Origin: Paenibacillus_AM sp052180255
GTDB lineage: Bacteria; Bacillota; Bacilli; Paenibacillales; NBRC-103111
Direction of reading: 5' to 3'
Length of the DNA stretch: 64,000 bases
Assembly (NCBI RefSeq): GCF_052180255.1
Contig: NZ_CP197466.1
Span: 124,001-188,000, forward strand
Part shown: positions 16,642 through 25,803 of the stretch, in pieces
How positions within the stretch are numbered: position 1 is the first letter of the stretch
Layout: each line of letters starts with the position of its first letter
Position numbers and translations under genes: made by a program
Notes under the pieces: model-generated
Seen by the model: the letters and a program-made list of their open reading frames with translations, nothing else
Told to the model about the DNA's origin: nothing
Database searches by the model: none

Positions 16642-17490
16642 ATGATTATCAATCACAACTTAGCAGCAATGAATACACACCGTCAAATGGGTATTAACAC
16701 AGGATCTTCTGCAAAAAATATCGAGAAATTGTCTTCAGGTCTTAAAATTAACCGTGCTGGCGATGACGCTGCAGGTCTAGCAATTTCCGAAAAAATGCGC
16801 GGTCAAATCCGTGGTTTGGACATGGCTTCCAAGAATGCTCAAGACGGTATTTCCTTGATTCAAACAGCTGAAGGTGCATTGAACGAAACTCACAGCATCT
16901 TGCAACGTATGCGTGAACTTGCTGTACAATCCGCGAATGATACTAACGTGACTACAGACCGTACTGCGCTTCAAGATGAAGTAAATCAATTGGCTAAAGA
17001 AATCAACAGAATCGCAAATACAACTGAGTTCAATACACAAAAAATCTTGGATGGTTCCAAATCAGGAGCAACTAAAGGATTGGTATTCCATATCGGTGCA
17101 AATTCATCACAAAGCATTACGTTAAATATTGGTGCTATGGATGCTAAAACGCTGAACGTAGCAACTACTAAGACTGAATCCGCAGCTGGTATCGATATTA
17201 CAAAACAAACAGCTGCTAACTCTGCAATCACTAAAATTAATAGTGCTCTTACAACAGTATCCACTCAACGTTCCAAATTGGGTGCTGTACAAAACCGCTT
17301 AGAGCACACAATCAATAACCTGGGAGCTTCTTCCGAGAACTTGTCTGCTGCTGAATCCCGTATTCGTGACGTAGACATGGCGAAAGAAATGATGCAGTTC
17401 ACGAAGAACAACATCTTAACGCAAGCTTCCCAAGCAATGTTAGCACAAGCTAACCAACAGCCACAAGGCGTATTGCAATTGCTTCGTTAA
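16642..17490 (+). CDS. hag: Flagellin
   Basis: 282 residues with both conserved flagellin termini: IINHNLAAMNTHRQMGINTG... LSSGLKINRAGDDAAGLAIS at the start and NLSAAESRIRDVDMAKEMM... QASQAMLAQANQQPQGVLQL at the end. The central exposed region (about 150-200) is short and rich in Ser, Thr and Lys, giving candidate positions for the glycan made by the downstream island and for lysine methylation by FliB. Codon use looks more biased than in neighbouring genes, as expected for a very highly expressed protein. It is followed by a strong terminator. Confidence 0.97.
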   Translation: MIINHNLAAMNTHRQMGINTGSSAKNIEKLSSGLKINRAGDDAAGLAISEKMRGQIRGLDMASKNAQDGISLIQTAEGALNETHSILQRMRELAVQSANDTNVTTDRTALQDEVNQLAKEINRIANTTEFNTQKILDGSKSGATKGLVFHIGANSSQSITLNIGAMDAKTLNVATTKTESAAGIDITKQTAANSAITKINSALTTVSTQRSKLGAVQNRLEHTINNLGASSENLSAAESRIRDVDMAKEMMQFTKNNILTQASQAMLAQANQQPQGVLQLLR

Positions 17491-17509
17491 TTCTTAACGG
17501 AATCAGGAA

Positions 17510-17542
17510 AGAGACCTTAGTTCATCTAGGGTCTCTTTTTTT
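17510..17542 (+). terminator. Terminator after hag
   Basis: Eleven-base arms 17510-17520 / 17526-17536 with one wobble pair, then a run of T. Confidence 0.9.
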
Positions 17543-17576
17543 ATCTAAATAAATTTGTGCTCCCATAGATTTACTC

Positions 17577-17604
17577 TAATAGGATCCTTTGTTTTATCCG
17601 ATAT
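17577..17604 (+). promoter_or_regulatory. Possible sigma-D promoter for flaG-fliDST
   Basis: TAAT at 17577-17580, 16 bases, TCCGATAT at 17597-17604, resembling TAAA-N16-GCCGATAT with one mismatch in each element. It lies 33 bases ahead of flaG, after the hag terminator. Confidence 0.55.
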
Positions 17605-17637
17605 AAAATAATAATAGTTAAAAATGGGGGTATTACA

Positions 17638-18036
17638 ATGAATGTTAATTTCCCAACAGGAGGATCTGCGCAGCAAGTAAATAGTGACATAACTTCAAAT
17701 CAATCCATTTCAGGAAATCAGCAAGCAACGGTTAAAGAGGTATCTACACCGAAAATCAAGACTTCACAGGAATTGAAGGTTGCAGAATCACAGGGACAGC
17801 CAATACCAATCAGCGAAGAACAAGTCATCAAAGCGATTGATCGTGCAATTAAGGCGATGCAGGGTGCTTCTACATCACTTAACTTCTCCGTTCATGAAAA
17901 AACAAATCAGATCATGGTAAAAGTGATTAATAATGAATCAGGAGAAGTGATTCGTGAGATTCCGCCTGAGAAGAGTCTTGATTTTCTTGCGAAGGTTTGG
18001 GAAATGGCTGGCATACTCGTAGACGAGCGGAGATAA
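17638..18036 (+). CDS. flaG: FlaG family protein
   Basis: 132 residues. The N-terminal half is low-complexity and polar; the C-terminal 75 residues form the FlaG domain (SLNFSVHEKTNQIMVKVINN, GEVIREIPPEKSLDFLAKVWEMAGILVDERR). B. subtilis YvyC occupies the same position ahead of fliD. FlaG proteins influence filament length; the mechanism is not settled. GGGGG precedes the ATG. Confidence 0.92.
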   Translation: MNVNFPTGGSAQQVNSDITSNQSISGNQQATVKEVSTPKIKTSQELKVAESQGQPIPISEEQVIKAIDRAIKAMQGASTSLNFSVHEKTNQIMVKVINNESGEVIREIPPEKSLDFLAKVWEMAGILVDERR

Positions 18037-18061
18037 CAACACCAACTAAGGAGGGGAAATA

Positions 18062-19630
18062 ATGGTTGAACGCATAAGTGGATTGGCATCAGGAATGAAT
18101 ACGGAAGATATGATTGCAAAGTTAATGCGAGCACAACGTGAACCGGTAAACCGATTATTTCAGAAAAAACAGTCACTTCAATGGGAGAGAGAAGCATATC
18201 GAAGCATCAACTCGAAAATTCTCGATTTCCATGATAATAAATTACATAAATATCGCTTAGAAGGGACTTTCTCTTCTAGAAGTACATCTGTCACAGGTGC
18301 GGATGCATCAGCAATTAGTGCGAAAGCGAATACGAACGCAGCAACAGGTTCTTTTGCAATTGCAGTTGGTGGATTGGCAACAGCGGCTAATGTGCAAAGC
18401 AATGTAGGAATTAATGCAGCAGGGAAAACGATAGATCCTACTAAATCATTGGAATCACAAAATAAAAATTTTGGTAGTGATCCGGTTGCTGCCTTAAAAA
18501 ATTCTAGCTTTGATAGTGCTAAGCCAGTTTCAGATACGAACCGAGAGTATTTACCGCAAACGATTAATGGCGTTCAGATCGATATTGATCCAACAAAAGA
18601 TTCATTGAATGATGTGATTAACAAAATTAATTCCAAAACGAATGTGAATGCTTACTTTGATGCAACGACAGGTAAAATCTCTTTGGTATCAAAGGAAACG
18701 GGATTAGTTAATGGTGCTAATAAAAATGCGGATACAATCGATGTTAATGGCGCATTCTTAACAGATTCCTTGCAGCTAACGAAGCACAAAGAAGCGGTAA
18801 ATGCTGATGTTACTATTAATGGAATTAAGACAACTCGGACAAGTAATACATTCGATGTGAACGGCACTACCATTACGATCAATGGGAAAACAACAGGTCC
18901 AGTAACGGTTACATCAGGTGTGAATGAAGATGATCTTATTAGTAAAGTCAAAGATTTTGTAAAAGATTACAATGAAATGCTGAAAGCCCTTCAAGATCAA
19001 GTGAGTGAAGCGAAATATCGTGCCTTTAAGCCATTAACAGATGATCAGCGTAAAGAAATGAAAGAAGATGAGATAAAAAAGTGGGAAGAGAAAGCGAAAA
19101 GTGGTACGCTTAAGAATAATGACATTCTGAATGATGCGATCTCTAAATTGCGCTTAATCACGATTAGTCGTGTAGAAGGTGATGATGCCAAATACAACAC
19201 TTTAGCATCGATTGGAATTACAAGTACGAGCTACATGGATAATGGTAAATTGTACGTAGATGAGCAGAAATTAAAGGATGCAATCAAGGCGAACCCTGAT
19301 GCCATAGCTCAAATATTTACTGCTAAAGGCAATGGGGATAAGGATGTATCCGATGTGGGAATTGCCAAGCGTATGTATGATGAGATGCAGTCAACACTTA
19401 GTAAAATAAAGGATCGTGCAGGAAGTGCTTTTGTGGCAGTTGATGCGTCCGATGATAGTCCAATGGGTAAGCAGTTTTTTCGATTAAACAATGATATTAA
19501 GAATGGAAATACACGACTTAAACAGATTGAAGAGCGTTATTATAAGCAATTTTCTGCAATGGAATCAGCGATGAGTAAGCTGCAGGCACAAGGTTCTAAT
19601 CTATTAAGTCAATTTGGTGGAGGTAAATAG
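18062..19630 (+). CDS. fliD: FliD, filament cap protein
   Basis: 522 residues. The N-terminal FliD domain (ISGLASGMNTEDMIAKLM... REPVNRLFQKKQSLQWEREAYRSIN) and C-terminal domain (IGITSTSYMDNGKLYVDEQKL... NGNTRLKQIEERYYKQFSAM) flank a variable middle with a flagellin-hook-IN-type segment (ADVTINGIKTTRTSNTFDVN). It caps the growing filament and guides flagellin folding. AGGAGGGG precedes the ATG. Confidence 0.96.
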   Translation: MVERISGLASGMNTEDMIAKLMRAQREPVNRLFQKKQSLQWEREAYRSINSKILDFHDNKLHKYRLEGTFSSRSTSVTGADASAISAKANTNAATGSFAIAVGGLATAANVQSNVGINAAGKTIDPTKSLESQNKNFGSDPVAALKNSSFDSAKPVSDTNREYLPQTINGVQIDIDPTKDSLNDVINKINSKTNVNAYFDATTGKISLVSKETGLVNGANKNADTIDVNGAFLTDSLQLTKHKEAVNADVTINGIKTTRTSNTFDVNGTTITINGKTTGPVTVTSGVNEDDLISKVKDFVKDYNEMLKALQDQVSEAKYRAFKPLTDDQRKEMKEDEIKKWEEKAKSGTLKNNDILNDAISKLRLITISRVEGDDAKYNTLASIGITSTSYMDNGKLYVDEQKLKDAIKANPDAIAQIFTAKGNGDKDVSDVGIAKRMYDEMQSTLSKIKDRAGSAFVAVDASDDSPMGKQFFRLNNDIKNGNTRLKQIEERYYKQFSAMESAMSKLQAQGSNLLSQFGGGK

Positions 19631-19651
19631 GTAGTTGGAGGGAATAAAAGG

Positions 19652-20056
19652 ATGATCAGTGCTCAACAACAAAAGAATCGCTACTTGGAAACGGCTGTAC
19701 AGACGGCAACTCCTACGCAATTACTCATTATGTTATGTGATGGTGCTATTCGTTTCACGAAGCTTGGAATAGAAGCAATGAAAAATCAAAATTATGAGGA
19801 TGCGAACCGCTACTTATATCGGACTCAAGATATTATAAAAGAATTTATGGTTACATTGGATCGCAGTTCTCCTATAGCGGATTCACTCATGTCGCTCTAT
19901 GAATATTATATTCAATTACTCATCAAAGCGAATGTGAAAAAAGTGGTTGAGCCTGCTGAGGAGGTATTGGGATATTTAATTGAACTCAAAGAAACCTGGA
20001 TTCAAGCAGCTAAGTTGGCTTCAAGCTTAGGTGTAGTTGGTTCACAGAATGGATAA
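19652..20056 (+). CDS. fliS: FliS, flagellin export chaperone
   Basis: 134 residues, all helical, with the family signature YLETAVQTATPTQLLIMLCDGAIRF near the start. FliS binds flagellin C-termini before export. GGAGGG precedes the ATG. It overlaps fliT by 8 bases. Confidence 0.95.
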   Translation: MISAQQQKNRYLETAVQTATPTQLLIMLCDGAIRFTKLGIEAMKNQNYEDANRYLYRTQDIIKEFMVTLDRSSPIADSLMSLYEYYIQLLIKANVKKVVEPAEEVLGYLIELKETWIQAAKLASSLGVVGSQNG

Positions 20057-20381
20057 TTTAATCACGCAATTAGAGGAGATAACATTCGAGGCATTAAATC
20101 AGTTAGATTATATGGATGCAGATCAAATATCAATGTTCGTAGACAAACGTGAATCCATTGTTATGAATATGCAAGAGTTGCTTCATCAAGACACGACATT
20201 AGATCAGCGTGCAAGAGTTATGCAAGTCTTGAACCATGAACATCTCTTCCTTGCCCGTATGGAGCTATTACGTCAGGAAGCAAGTGATTCAATTCAGCAA
20301 TTAGAACGTGCTAAGATCCGACGAAGTGCATATGAATTAGCTTATGCACCCGAAAGTGCATTTTTTGATAAACGTAATTAA
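20049..20381 (+). CDS. fliT: FliT-like flagellar chaperone
   Basis: About 110 residues from the ATG at 20049, which overlaps the fliS stop; an in-frame TTG at 20037 is possible but less likely. The protein is helical with a coiled-coil pattern (LEEITFEALNQLDYMDADQISMFVDKRESI). Order and size match B. subtilis fliT, although sequence conservation in this family is low. It probably chaperones FliD. The gene ends this flagellar operon, just before a terminator. Confidence 0.8.
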   Translation: MDNLITQLEEITFEALNQLDYMDADQISMFVDKRESIVMNMQELLHQDTTLDQRARVMQVLNHEHLFLARMELLRQEASDSIQQLERAKIRRSAYELAYAPESAFFDKRN

Positions 20382-20387
20382 GATAAG

Positions 20388-20421
20388 CTCCTACTGGTTG
20401 AAATACCGTAGGAGTTTTTTT
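20388..20421 (+). terminator. Terminator after fliT
   Basis: CTCCTAC (20388-20394) pairs with GTAGGAG (20408-20414), with an extra GGT/ACC inner stem, followed by seven T. It marks the border between flagellar genes and the glycosylation island. Confidence 0.88.
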
Positions 20422-20529
20422 AGGTAAAATTTGGATGTTTATTTGGAGTCCGTTTTTACCATGCACTATACAAATCTAGATTAGAATGACCGATAGTAAT
20501 AGTAAACTATGATGAAGGTGTTGATCGTG

Positions 20530-21117
20530 ATGCAAATATATATAGATAATAATAGTATGAATCACTCATTTCAGGATATTTCCTTATTTCAGGAGAAATG
20601 GAATGAAGAATTAGAGAGTATAAATCTACAAAACAGATATATTTCGTTTGTTGAGATTGATGGTGAAGTTTATTACGACAATTATGAACTAGCAATTGAA
20701 CAAATGTTTGATCGTATTCAATGTGTGAAAGTGAGCACTGTTTCAGCTGAGGAACATTTAACCAATTTAATTGCATCTATAAAAGAATATAATATATTGT
20801 TCGTGAAGGGTACTAGAAGTATTTCAGAGTATTTTTATGGGGAAATGAATGAACAACAATGGGAACAATTCCGTTTGTTTATGGAAGGGTTAGATTGGTT
20901 GTATAAATCATTGGAGTTCGCACTTCTTTTGATCAAGCAAACAGATAAGTTCCATGTATGTGAAGAGTCATTAAGGGTTTCTCTAAGTTTGATTAAGCCA
21001 CATATTGTGGAACTAGAACGAGCTCTAGCGGAACAGGATTATGTAACTGTAGGAGATTTAATGCAGTACGAAATTGAGCCAGTATTCCAACAACTTTTTT
21101 CCAATCCTGTGAATTAA
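20530..21117 (+). CDS. Unrecognised protein heading the flagellin-modification island
   Basis: About 195 residues from ATG 20530 (GTG 20527 is equally possible; AAGGTG at 20515-20520 serves both). It is acidic and mostly helical, rich in Glu, Gln, aromatic residues and Leu, with no signal peptide, membrane span or cysteine motif. Segments such as FVEIDGEVYYDNYELAIEQM (N-terminal alpha/beta) and EQFRLFMEGLDWLYKSLEFA, LSLIKPHIVELERALAEQDY (C-terminal helical bundle) are the main landmarks. The last gives it a chaperone- or adaptor-like look. It sits 12 bases before the Maf glycosyltransferase and is probably co-expressed with it. I do not recognise the family. A weak sigma-D-like ACCGATAG at 20489 may be its promoter. 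Confidence 0.7.
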   Translation: MQIYIDNNSMNHSFQDISLFQEKWNEELESINLQNRYISFVEIDGEVYYDNYELAIEQMFDRIQCVKVSTVSAEEHLTNLIASIKEYNILFVKGTRSISEYFYGEMNEQQWEQFRLFMEGLDWLYKSLEFALLLIKQTDKFHVCEESLRVSLSLIKPHIVELERALAEQDYVTVGDLMQYEIEPVFQQLFSNPVN

Positions 21118-21128
21118 GGGTGAGAATT

Positions 21129-23009
21129 ATGAACACAAATTTAAAGCTGAATCTTGCCGTCCTTAAAAAAAAGTTCCCTAACATCTATAAATTTGCACAG
21201 GGGAAAGATTTTAATATAGCAAAATACTCCATTTTAGAAGCGAAAAATCATCAATCAATCGTAGCGGTTAATATGGATCAGTCGATAACGTTTCTACATA
21301 GTAAATATAACCCAACCAATGAAGCAAAAAATTGGGTTAATTCCATTGAAGATAGCGTTGTTGAAATGAAAAATATATTGGTATTTGGATTTGGAGCAGG
21401 ATACCATATTCAAACTTTGCTAGAACGGTTCCCAAACAAAAAAATATTTATCTACGAACCGGATCATGAGCTATTTCTAGCAGCATTGGAAGCTAGAGAT
21501 ATAAGTTCTATATTTGATCATGCCAATATTGTGACATTCGCTCTTGGTCAGGAACAATCCATACGATTTGGACTATTAGATAGTCTATCTAAAAATGTAA
21601 CGGAGTCGTTCGGTTATTTAATTTTGCCCGTCTATAATACACTCTACAGTCAAGTAGTTGAAGATTTTAAACAAGACGCTACAGAAATTTTGAAAAGATA
21701 CAGTAGTAATCTGTCAACGTTTAATAGTTTTCAGTTGGAATGGCCGGAAAATATTTTGAAAAATATGGCAAAAAATTTAGGTAGTCCATCTATACAAGGT
21801 TTAGCGTCGAAATGTAAGGGTGAAACAGCGATTATTGTAGGCTCGGGACCTTCGTTGCAACCTGATATTGAATATTTACGAAAATTAAAAGATCATTGCC
21901 TTATAATTGCAGCAGGTTCAAGCATACAAGCACTTCTGCATCATAAGATAGAACCTCATTTAGTAGTCTCAATTGATGGAGGTGTAGCGAATTATCGAGT
22001 ATTTAAGGATTTAGATATTTCACATATCCCATTCTTATATGTACCAATGATTAAACATGAGATATTGCACAATTATAATGATAATTTAATTCATGTTATG
22101 TTTACTAATGATTCAATTACTAGACATCTATTTGAATCAGTTGCAGAGATCCCAATGTTTAGTTCGACATCAAGTGTGACAGGTACTGCTATTCAGGCGG
22201 CCTTATATTTGGGGTGTAGTCGAATTGTATTTATGGGTCAAGATTTATCTTATCCAAATGATCAACACTATACAGCCGGTGTCGATCATATTGATGAAGA
22301 AGCAATTGCTAGAACAGTGAAGAATGCGACGCAATGGGTGGATAGTGTTAGAGATACGAAAAATAGAACAACGGAGTCAATGTTAGTAACATTACGAGAT
22401 TTAGAGAGTTTAATGGGATGTTATCAAGGAGCTGAATATATTAACACATCCAAGGTTGGTGCCAAAATAGCACATACCAAGTGGCTACCTATTGAGGAAG
22501 TTTATGAGATGGAATCCAAGAATAAACTTGATTCTAAATGGTTTAAGTCTTTGTTGGAATCAAATTTGAAACGATATGATGAAGCTACAGTTATAAAAAT
22601 AGTCAAGAAGATACACCAAATACAAAGAGAAACGAAATCAATGATAAAGAAATTAGAAGAGCTTCTTAACGAACTAATTTTACTAGATAGTTATGCAAAA
22701 GAAGGTAAAGGTGATGGTGAAAAGTTATTTTCTAATGTGAATAAGTTATGGGGTTCTATTACAAATAGACAAGCCTTTAAGACGGTATTTAATTTTGGTT
22801 TGAACCATTATATTGAAGTTTATATGCGATATGTCCCCGATATTGTCGAGGAGAGAAATTTACGAGTAAAATCGAATTTAATTGTTAAACATTTAGGTCC
22901 ACTTGTAGGGAATATAGCTCAGAGTGCCCCTGTTTATTTGTCATATATGGAAGATGCGGTAAAGCAACTTAATGAGCAATTTGTAATTGCATCAGGAGGA
23001 AAACGATAA
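21129..23009 (+). CDS. Maf (motility-associated factor) flagellin glycosyltransferase, DUF115/MptE-like
   Basis: About 626 residues from ATG 21129 behind AAGGGTGAG (a GTG at 21120 is in frame). An N-terminal Rossmann-like region (ILVFGFGAGYHIQTLL, IFIYEPDHELF) precedes the DUF115 core with IIVGSGPSLQPDIEYLRKL at about 236-254, LVVSIDGG and SSVTGTAIQAALYLGCSRI, MGQDLSY. The C-terminal third is helical. Maf proteins transfer nonulosonic acids such as pseudaminic acid from CMP to Ser/Thr of flagellin in the cytoplasm. The following pse genes supply the donor. Its stop overlaps the next ATG (TAATG). Confidence 0.9.
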   Translation: MNTNLKLNLAVLKKKFPNIYKFAQGKDFNIAKYSILEAKNHQSIVAVNMDQSITFLHSKYNPTNEAKNWVNSIEDSVVEMKNILVFGFGAGYHIQTLLERFPNKKIFIYEPDHELFLAALEARDISSIFDHANIVTFALGQEQSIRFGLLDSLSKNVTESFGYLILPVYNTLYSQVVEDFKQDATEILKRYSSNLSTFNSFQLEWPENILKNMAKNLGSPSIQGLASKCKGETAIIVGSGPSLQPDIEYLRKLKDHCLIIAAGSSIQALLHHKIEPHLVVSIDGGVANYRVFKDLDISHIPFLYVPMIKHEILHNYNDNLIHVMFTNDSITRHLFESVAEIPMFSSTSSVTGTAIQAALYLGCSRIVFMGQDLSYPNDQHYTAGVDHIDEEAIARTVKNATQWVDSVRDTKNRTTESMLVTLRDLESLMGCYQGAEYINTSKVGAKIAHTKWLPIEEVYEMESKNKLDSKWFKSLLESNLKRYDEATVIKIVKKIHQIQRETKSMIKKLEELLNELILLDSYAKEGKGDGEKLFSNVNKLWGSITNRQAFKTVFNFGLNHYIEVYMRYVPDIVEERNLRVKSNLIVKHLGPLVGNIAQSAPVYLSYMEDAVKQLNEQFVIASGGKR

Positions 23010-24043
23010 TGGAATCATTTTACCGCGGAAAAAAAGTATTAATTATTGGTGGTACAGGTACCATCGGGCAAAGCTTACTTCGTCATATTTTAGCTGATTC
23101 ACCAGCCGTTATACGACTATTAAGTCGGGATGAGCACAAACAATTTGAACTTCAACAAGAGATGAAAGAATATAATAGTATTCGCTATTTAATTGGTGAT
23201 GTTAGGGATTACGATCGAGTAAAACGAGCGATGCAAGATGTAGATTATGTATTTCATGTGGCTGCAATGAAGCACGTTCCTGCTTGTGAGTACAATCCCT
23301 TTGAAGCCGTACAAACCAATATTATAGGCACACAAAATGTCATTCGAGCTTCACTAGAATGTGGAGTTAAAAAGACAATATTCACAAGTACGGATAAAGC
23401 GATTGCCCCCACGAATACATACGGGGCTTCTAAATTAATGGCAGAGCGTCTAATATCAGCAGCTCAGTTTCAAGCAGGTGCGAGCCAAACGGTATTCGCA
23501 GCTGTTCGATTTGGCAATGTAATGGGATCTAGAGGATCGGTGATTCCATTGTTTAAAAAACAGATTGCAGATAAACGTAGAATTACAGTGACTCGAAGAG
23601 ATATGACTCGATTTATGATGACACAAGAACAAGCTACGCGCCTGACTCTGAAAGCTATGGAAATGGCTCAAGGGGGAGAGGTGTTCGTATTAAAAATGCC
23701 GGTAATCCATCTTAATGATTTAGTAAACTGTATTATCCAAGAATATAGTCAGCAAATCGGCTGTGACCCTGCATCTATCACAATTGATGAGATCGGATTG
23801 CGTCCAGGAGAGAAGATGTTTGAGGAGTTAATGACAGAGGAAGAGGCGAATATCGCACTAGAACTGCCTGAGGTATTCATTATTCCTAATGCATTTGTGG
23901 GTGCACATAAATATGAAGGAGCAGCTCCGGTAAGCGATCATTGCTATAATTCTCACAATAGTGTTCCTATTAGCAGGGGTCAGTTACTTGAATTGTTAGT
24001 AGATAACAATTTACTAACCATAGAAAGGAAGGTATACAGTTGA
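23009..24043 (+). CDS. pseB: UDP-GlcNAc 4,6-dehydratase, PseB-like
   Basis: 344 residues. GGTGTIG (14-20) is the dinucleotide loop; AAMKHVPACEYNPFEAV is the family signature; the catalytic set is Thr127-Asp128-Lys129 with Tyr137 and Lys141 (STDKAIAPTNTYGASK). This is the CapD/PseB branch of extended short-chain dehydrogenases. It makes the 4-keto-6-deoxy UDP-sugar that starts pseudaminic acid synthesis. That it inverts C5 (PseB proper) is inferred from the pseG and pseI neighbours. It overlaps maf by one base and the next gene by four. Confidence 0.88.
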   Translation: MESFYRGKKVLIIGGTGTIGQSLLRHILADSPAVIRLLSRDEHKQFELQQEMKEYNSIRYLIGDVRDYDRVKRAMQDVDYVFHVAAMKHVPACEYNPFEAVQTNIIGTQNVIRASLECGVKKTIFTSTDKAIAPTNTYGASKLMAERLISAAQFQAGASQTVFAAVRFGNVMGSRGSVIPLFKKQIADKRRITVTRRDMTRFMMTQEQATRLTLKAMEMAQGGEVFVLKMPVIHLNDLVNCIIQEYSQQIGCDPASITIDEIGLRPGEKMFEELMTEEEANIALELPEVFIIPNAFVGAHKYEGAAPVSDHCYNSHNSVPISRGQLLELLVDNNLLTIERKVYS

Positions 24044-24762
24044 ACGTTGTAGCAATTATACAAGCTAGGATGGGTTCAAGTCGTCTTCCTGGAAAAGTAA
24101 TGAGAAAATTAATAGACCAGTCGGTTTTAGCCCATGTTGTTCAAAGGGTGAAACAAGTTGAAGAAATAAGTCGGATTGTAATTGCCACTACGTCCCAATC
24201 AATAGATGATCCAATAGTTGAAGAAGCAATAAAATTAGGTGTAGATGTTGTAAGAGGTAGTGAGGAAGATGTGTTGTCTCGATATTTTATTGCTAGTGAA
24301 CATGCAAAAGCTGACGTGGTGGTTCGGATTACTTCGGATTGCCCTTTATTAAGTCCAGAAATTACGAGCGAGGTTATTAGATTTTATATGGATAACCATT
24401 GTGATTATGCAAGCAATACTCTAGACCGGACATTTCCAAGAGGGTTAGATGTAGAAGTATTCTCACAAAAAAGCTTAGAGAAGGCACATTATGAGGCAGT
24501 TGAATTGAGCCATCGTGAGCATGTAACTCCTTACATGTATCAAACAAACCAATTTACGGTGGCTTCTTACAAAGGAGATGAAGATCTTTCGCCATACAGA
24601 TGGACCTTGGATACAATAGAAGATTGGGAATTAATCCAGATAATATATGAGCAATTGTACAGTAAGGGTGTAATTTTTGAATGGACCGAAGTGCTGAATT
24701 TGATAAAAGTGCAGCCATCGTTAAGTCTTATAAATGCACATATTGAGCAAAAAAAAGTATGA
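24040..24762 (+). CDS. pseF: CMP-sugar synthetase of SpsF/PseF type
   Basis: 240 residues from a TTG that overlaps the pseB stop (TTGA) behind AAGGAAGG. It opens VVAIIQARMGSSRLPGKVM, the nucleotide-binding signature of the acylneuraminate cytidylyltransferase family, with DVVVRITSDCPLLSPEI and LDVEVFSQKSLEKA further on. It activates the nonulosonic acid with CTP so the Maf enzyme can use it. It is closer to the SpsF spore-coat branch than to the short PseF of Campylobacter, so the symbol is a functional guess from context. Confidence 0.82.
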   Translation: MNVVAIIQARMGSSRLPGKVMRKLIDQSVLAHVVQRVKQVEEISRIVIATTSQSIDDPIVEEAIKLGVDVVRGSEEDVLSRYFIASEHAKADVVVRITSDCPLLSPEITSEVIRFYMDNHCDYASNTLDRTFPRGLDVEVFSQKSLEKAHYEAVELSHREHVTPYMYQTNQFTVASYKGDEDLSPYRWTLDTIEDWELIQIIYEQLYSKGVIFEWTEVLNLIKVQPSLSLINAHIEQKKV

Positions 24763-25790
24763 ATATTTGTTTTAGAGTAGATGCAACTGTAGCAATTGGT
24801 ACGGGTCATTTTATGAGAAGTCTTACCCTTGCAAGTATTCTTATAGAAAATAATCATAGAGTTACTTTCATAACGAAAGCGATTCCTCATGCTTTGTTGG
24901 AAGAAGCGTATAATAGACAGGTTGAGATTTTTCATATTTATGAGGGATGTGATGATGCAGAAGCTACAATCGACACAATTCTTACAACCAGGTTAGAATT
25001 GGACTGGTTGGTAGTGGATCATTATGGCATTGATAAAACATGGGAAGAAAAAATCAGGCCTTATACAAAAAGAGTGATGGTTATTGATGATTTAGCAAAT
25101 CGTCCTCATGAATGTGATTTGTTACTAGATCAAAATTATTATACAAATTTGACTACTCGCTACAATGGTTTAGTTTCTGACGGATGTAAGACCCTACTCG
25201 GACCGGAATATGCGTTACTTCGAAACGAGTTTTCATTGATTCCAAAAAATATAAGATTGAAAGAATTTCCAGCTTTCAAGGTACTTGTATGTTTTGGTGG
25301 ATCAGATCCAACGAATGAGACAACAAAGGTATTAAATGCACTTGAGTGTTATTCAAATCTAAATATTGATGTTGTAATAGGGTCTATCCATCCTTCTAAA
25401 GATAATATTGTGGAATACTGCAATAGAAAAAATAATGTCAATCTATATATACAAACAGATAGGATATCCCAAATAATGGCTACTGCAAACGTTGCCATTT
25501 GTTCAGTCGGTTCGATGACTTGGGAGAGACTATGTGTGGGTTTACCAGGAATTACAATTGCAGTTGCAGACAATCAAATTGAAATAGCAAGGTCAGTTGC
25601 AGAGCTAGGAATTGATAATTATTTAGGAATATCCGATGAAGTTGATGGATTAGATATTGTAAAAGAGTTGGATTCATTAATAAGCAGTAAGGATAGACTT
25701 AAATCACTAAGTGACCTTGCGATGAGTATTGTTGATGGCCAAGGCGCTAACAAGGTATGTATGATTATGGAAGATCTACTTATTCAGTGA
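24759..25790 (+). CDS. pseG: PseG, UDP-sugar hydrolase
   Basis: 343 residues, glycosyltransferase-B fold. The N-terminal FRVDATVAIGTGHFMRSLTLA contains His17, which matches the general base of Campylobacter PseG. VMVIDDLANRPHECDLLLDQN and VLVCFGGSDPTNET are further family signatures. It removes UDP from UDP-2,4-diacylamido-trideoxy-L-altrose to free the sugar for PseI. It is strong evidence that the island makes pseudaminic rather than legionaminic acid. Start and stop of the neighbouring frames overlap (ATGA). Confidence 0.94.
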   Translation: MNICFRVDATVAIGTGHFMRSLTLASILIENNHRVTFITKAIPHALLEEAYNRQVEIFHIYEGCDDAEATIDTILTTRLELDWLVVDHYGIDKTWEEKIRPYTKRVMVIDDLANRPHECDLLLDQNYYTNLTTRYNGLVSDGCKTLLGPEYALLRNEFSLIPKNIRLKEFPAFKVLVCFGGSDPTNETTKVLNALECYSNLNIDVVIGSIHPSKDNIVEYCNRKNNVNLYIQTDRISQIMATANVAICSVGSMTWERLCVGLPGITIAVADNQIEIARSVAELGIDNYLGISDEVDGLDIVKELDSLISSKDRLKSLSDLAMSIVDGQGANKVCMIMEDLLIQ

Positions 25791-25803
25791 AAGAGTGGAT
25801 GAA

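Noticed and set aside
20489..20496. Sigma-D promoter ahead of the island
   Set aside because: ACCGATAG resembles the -10, but no TAAA is found at the right distance; mentioned only as a weak candidate in the gene entry.
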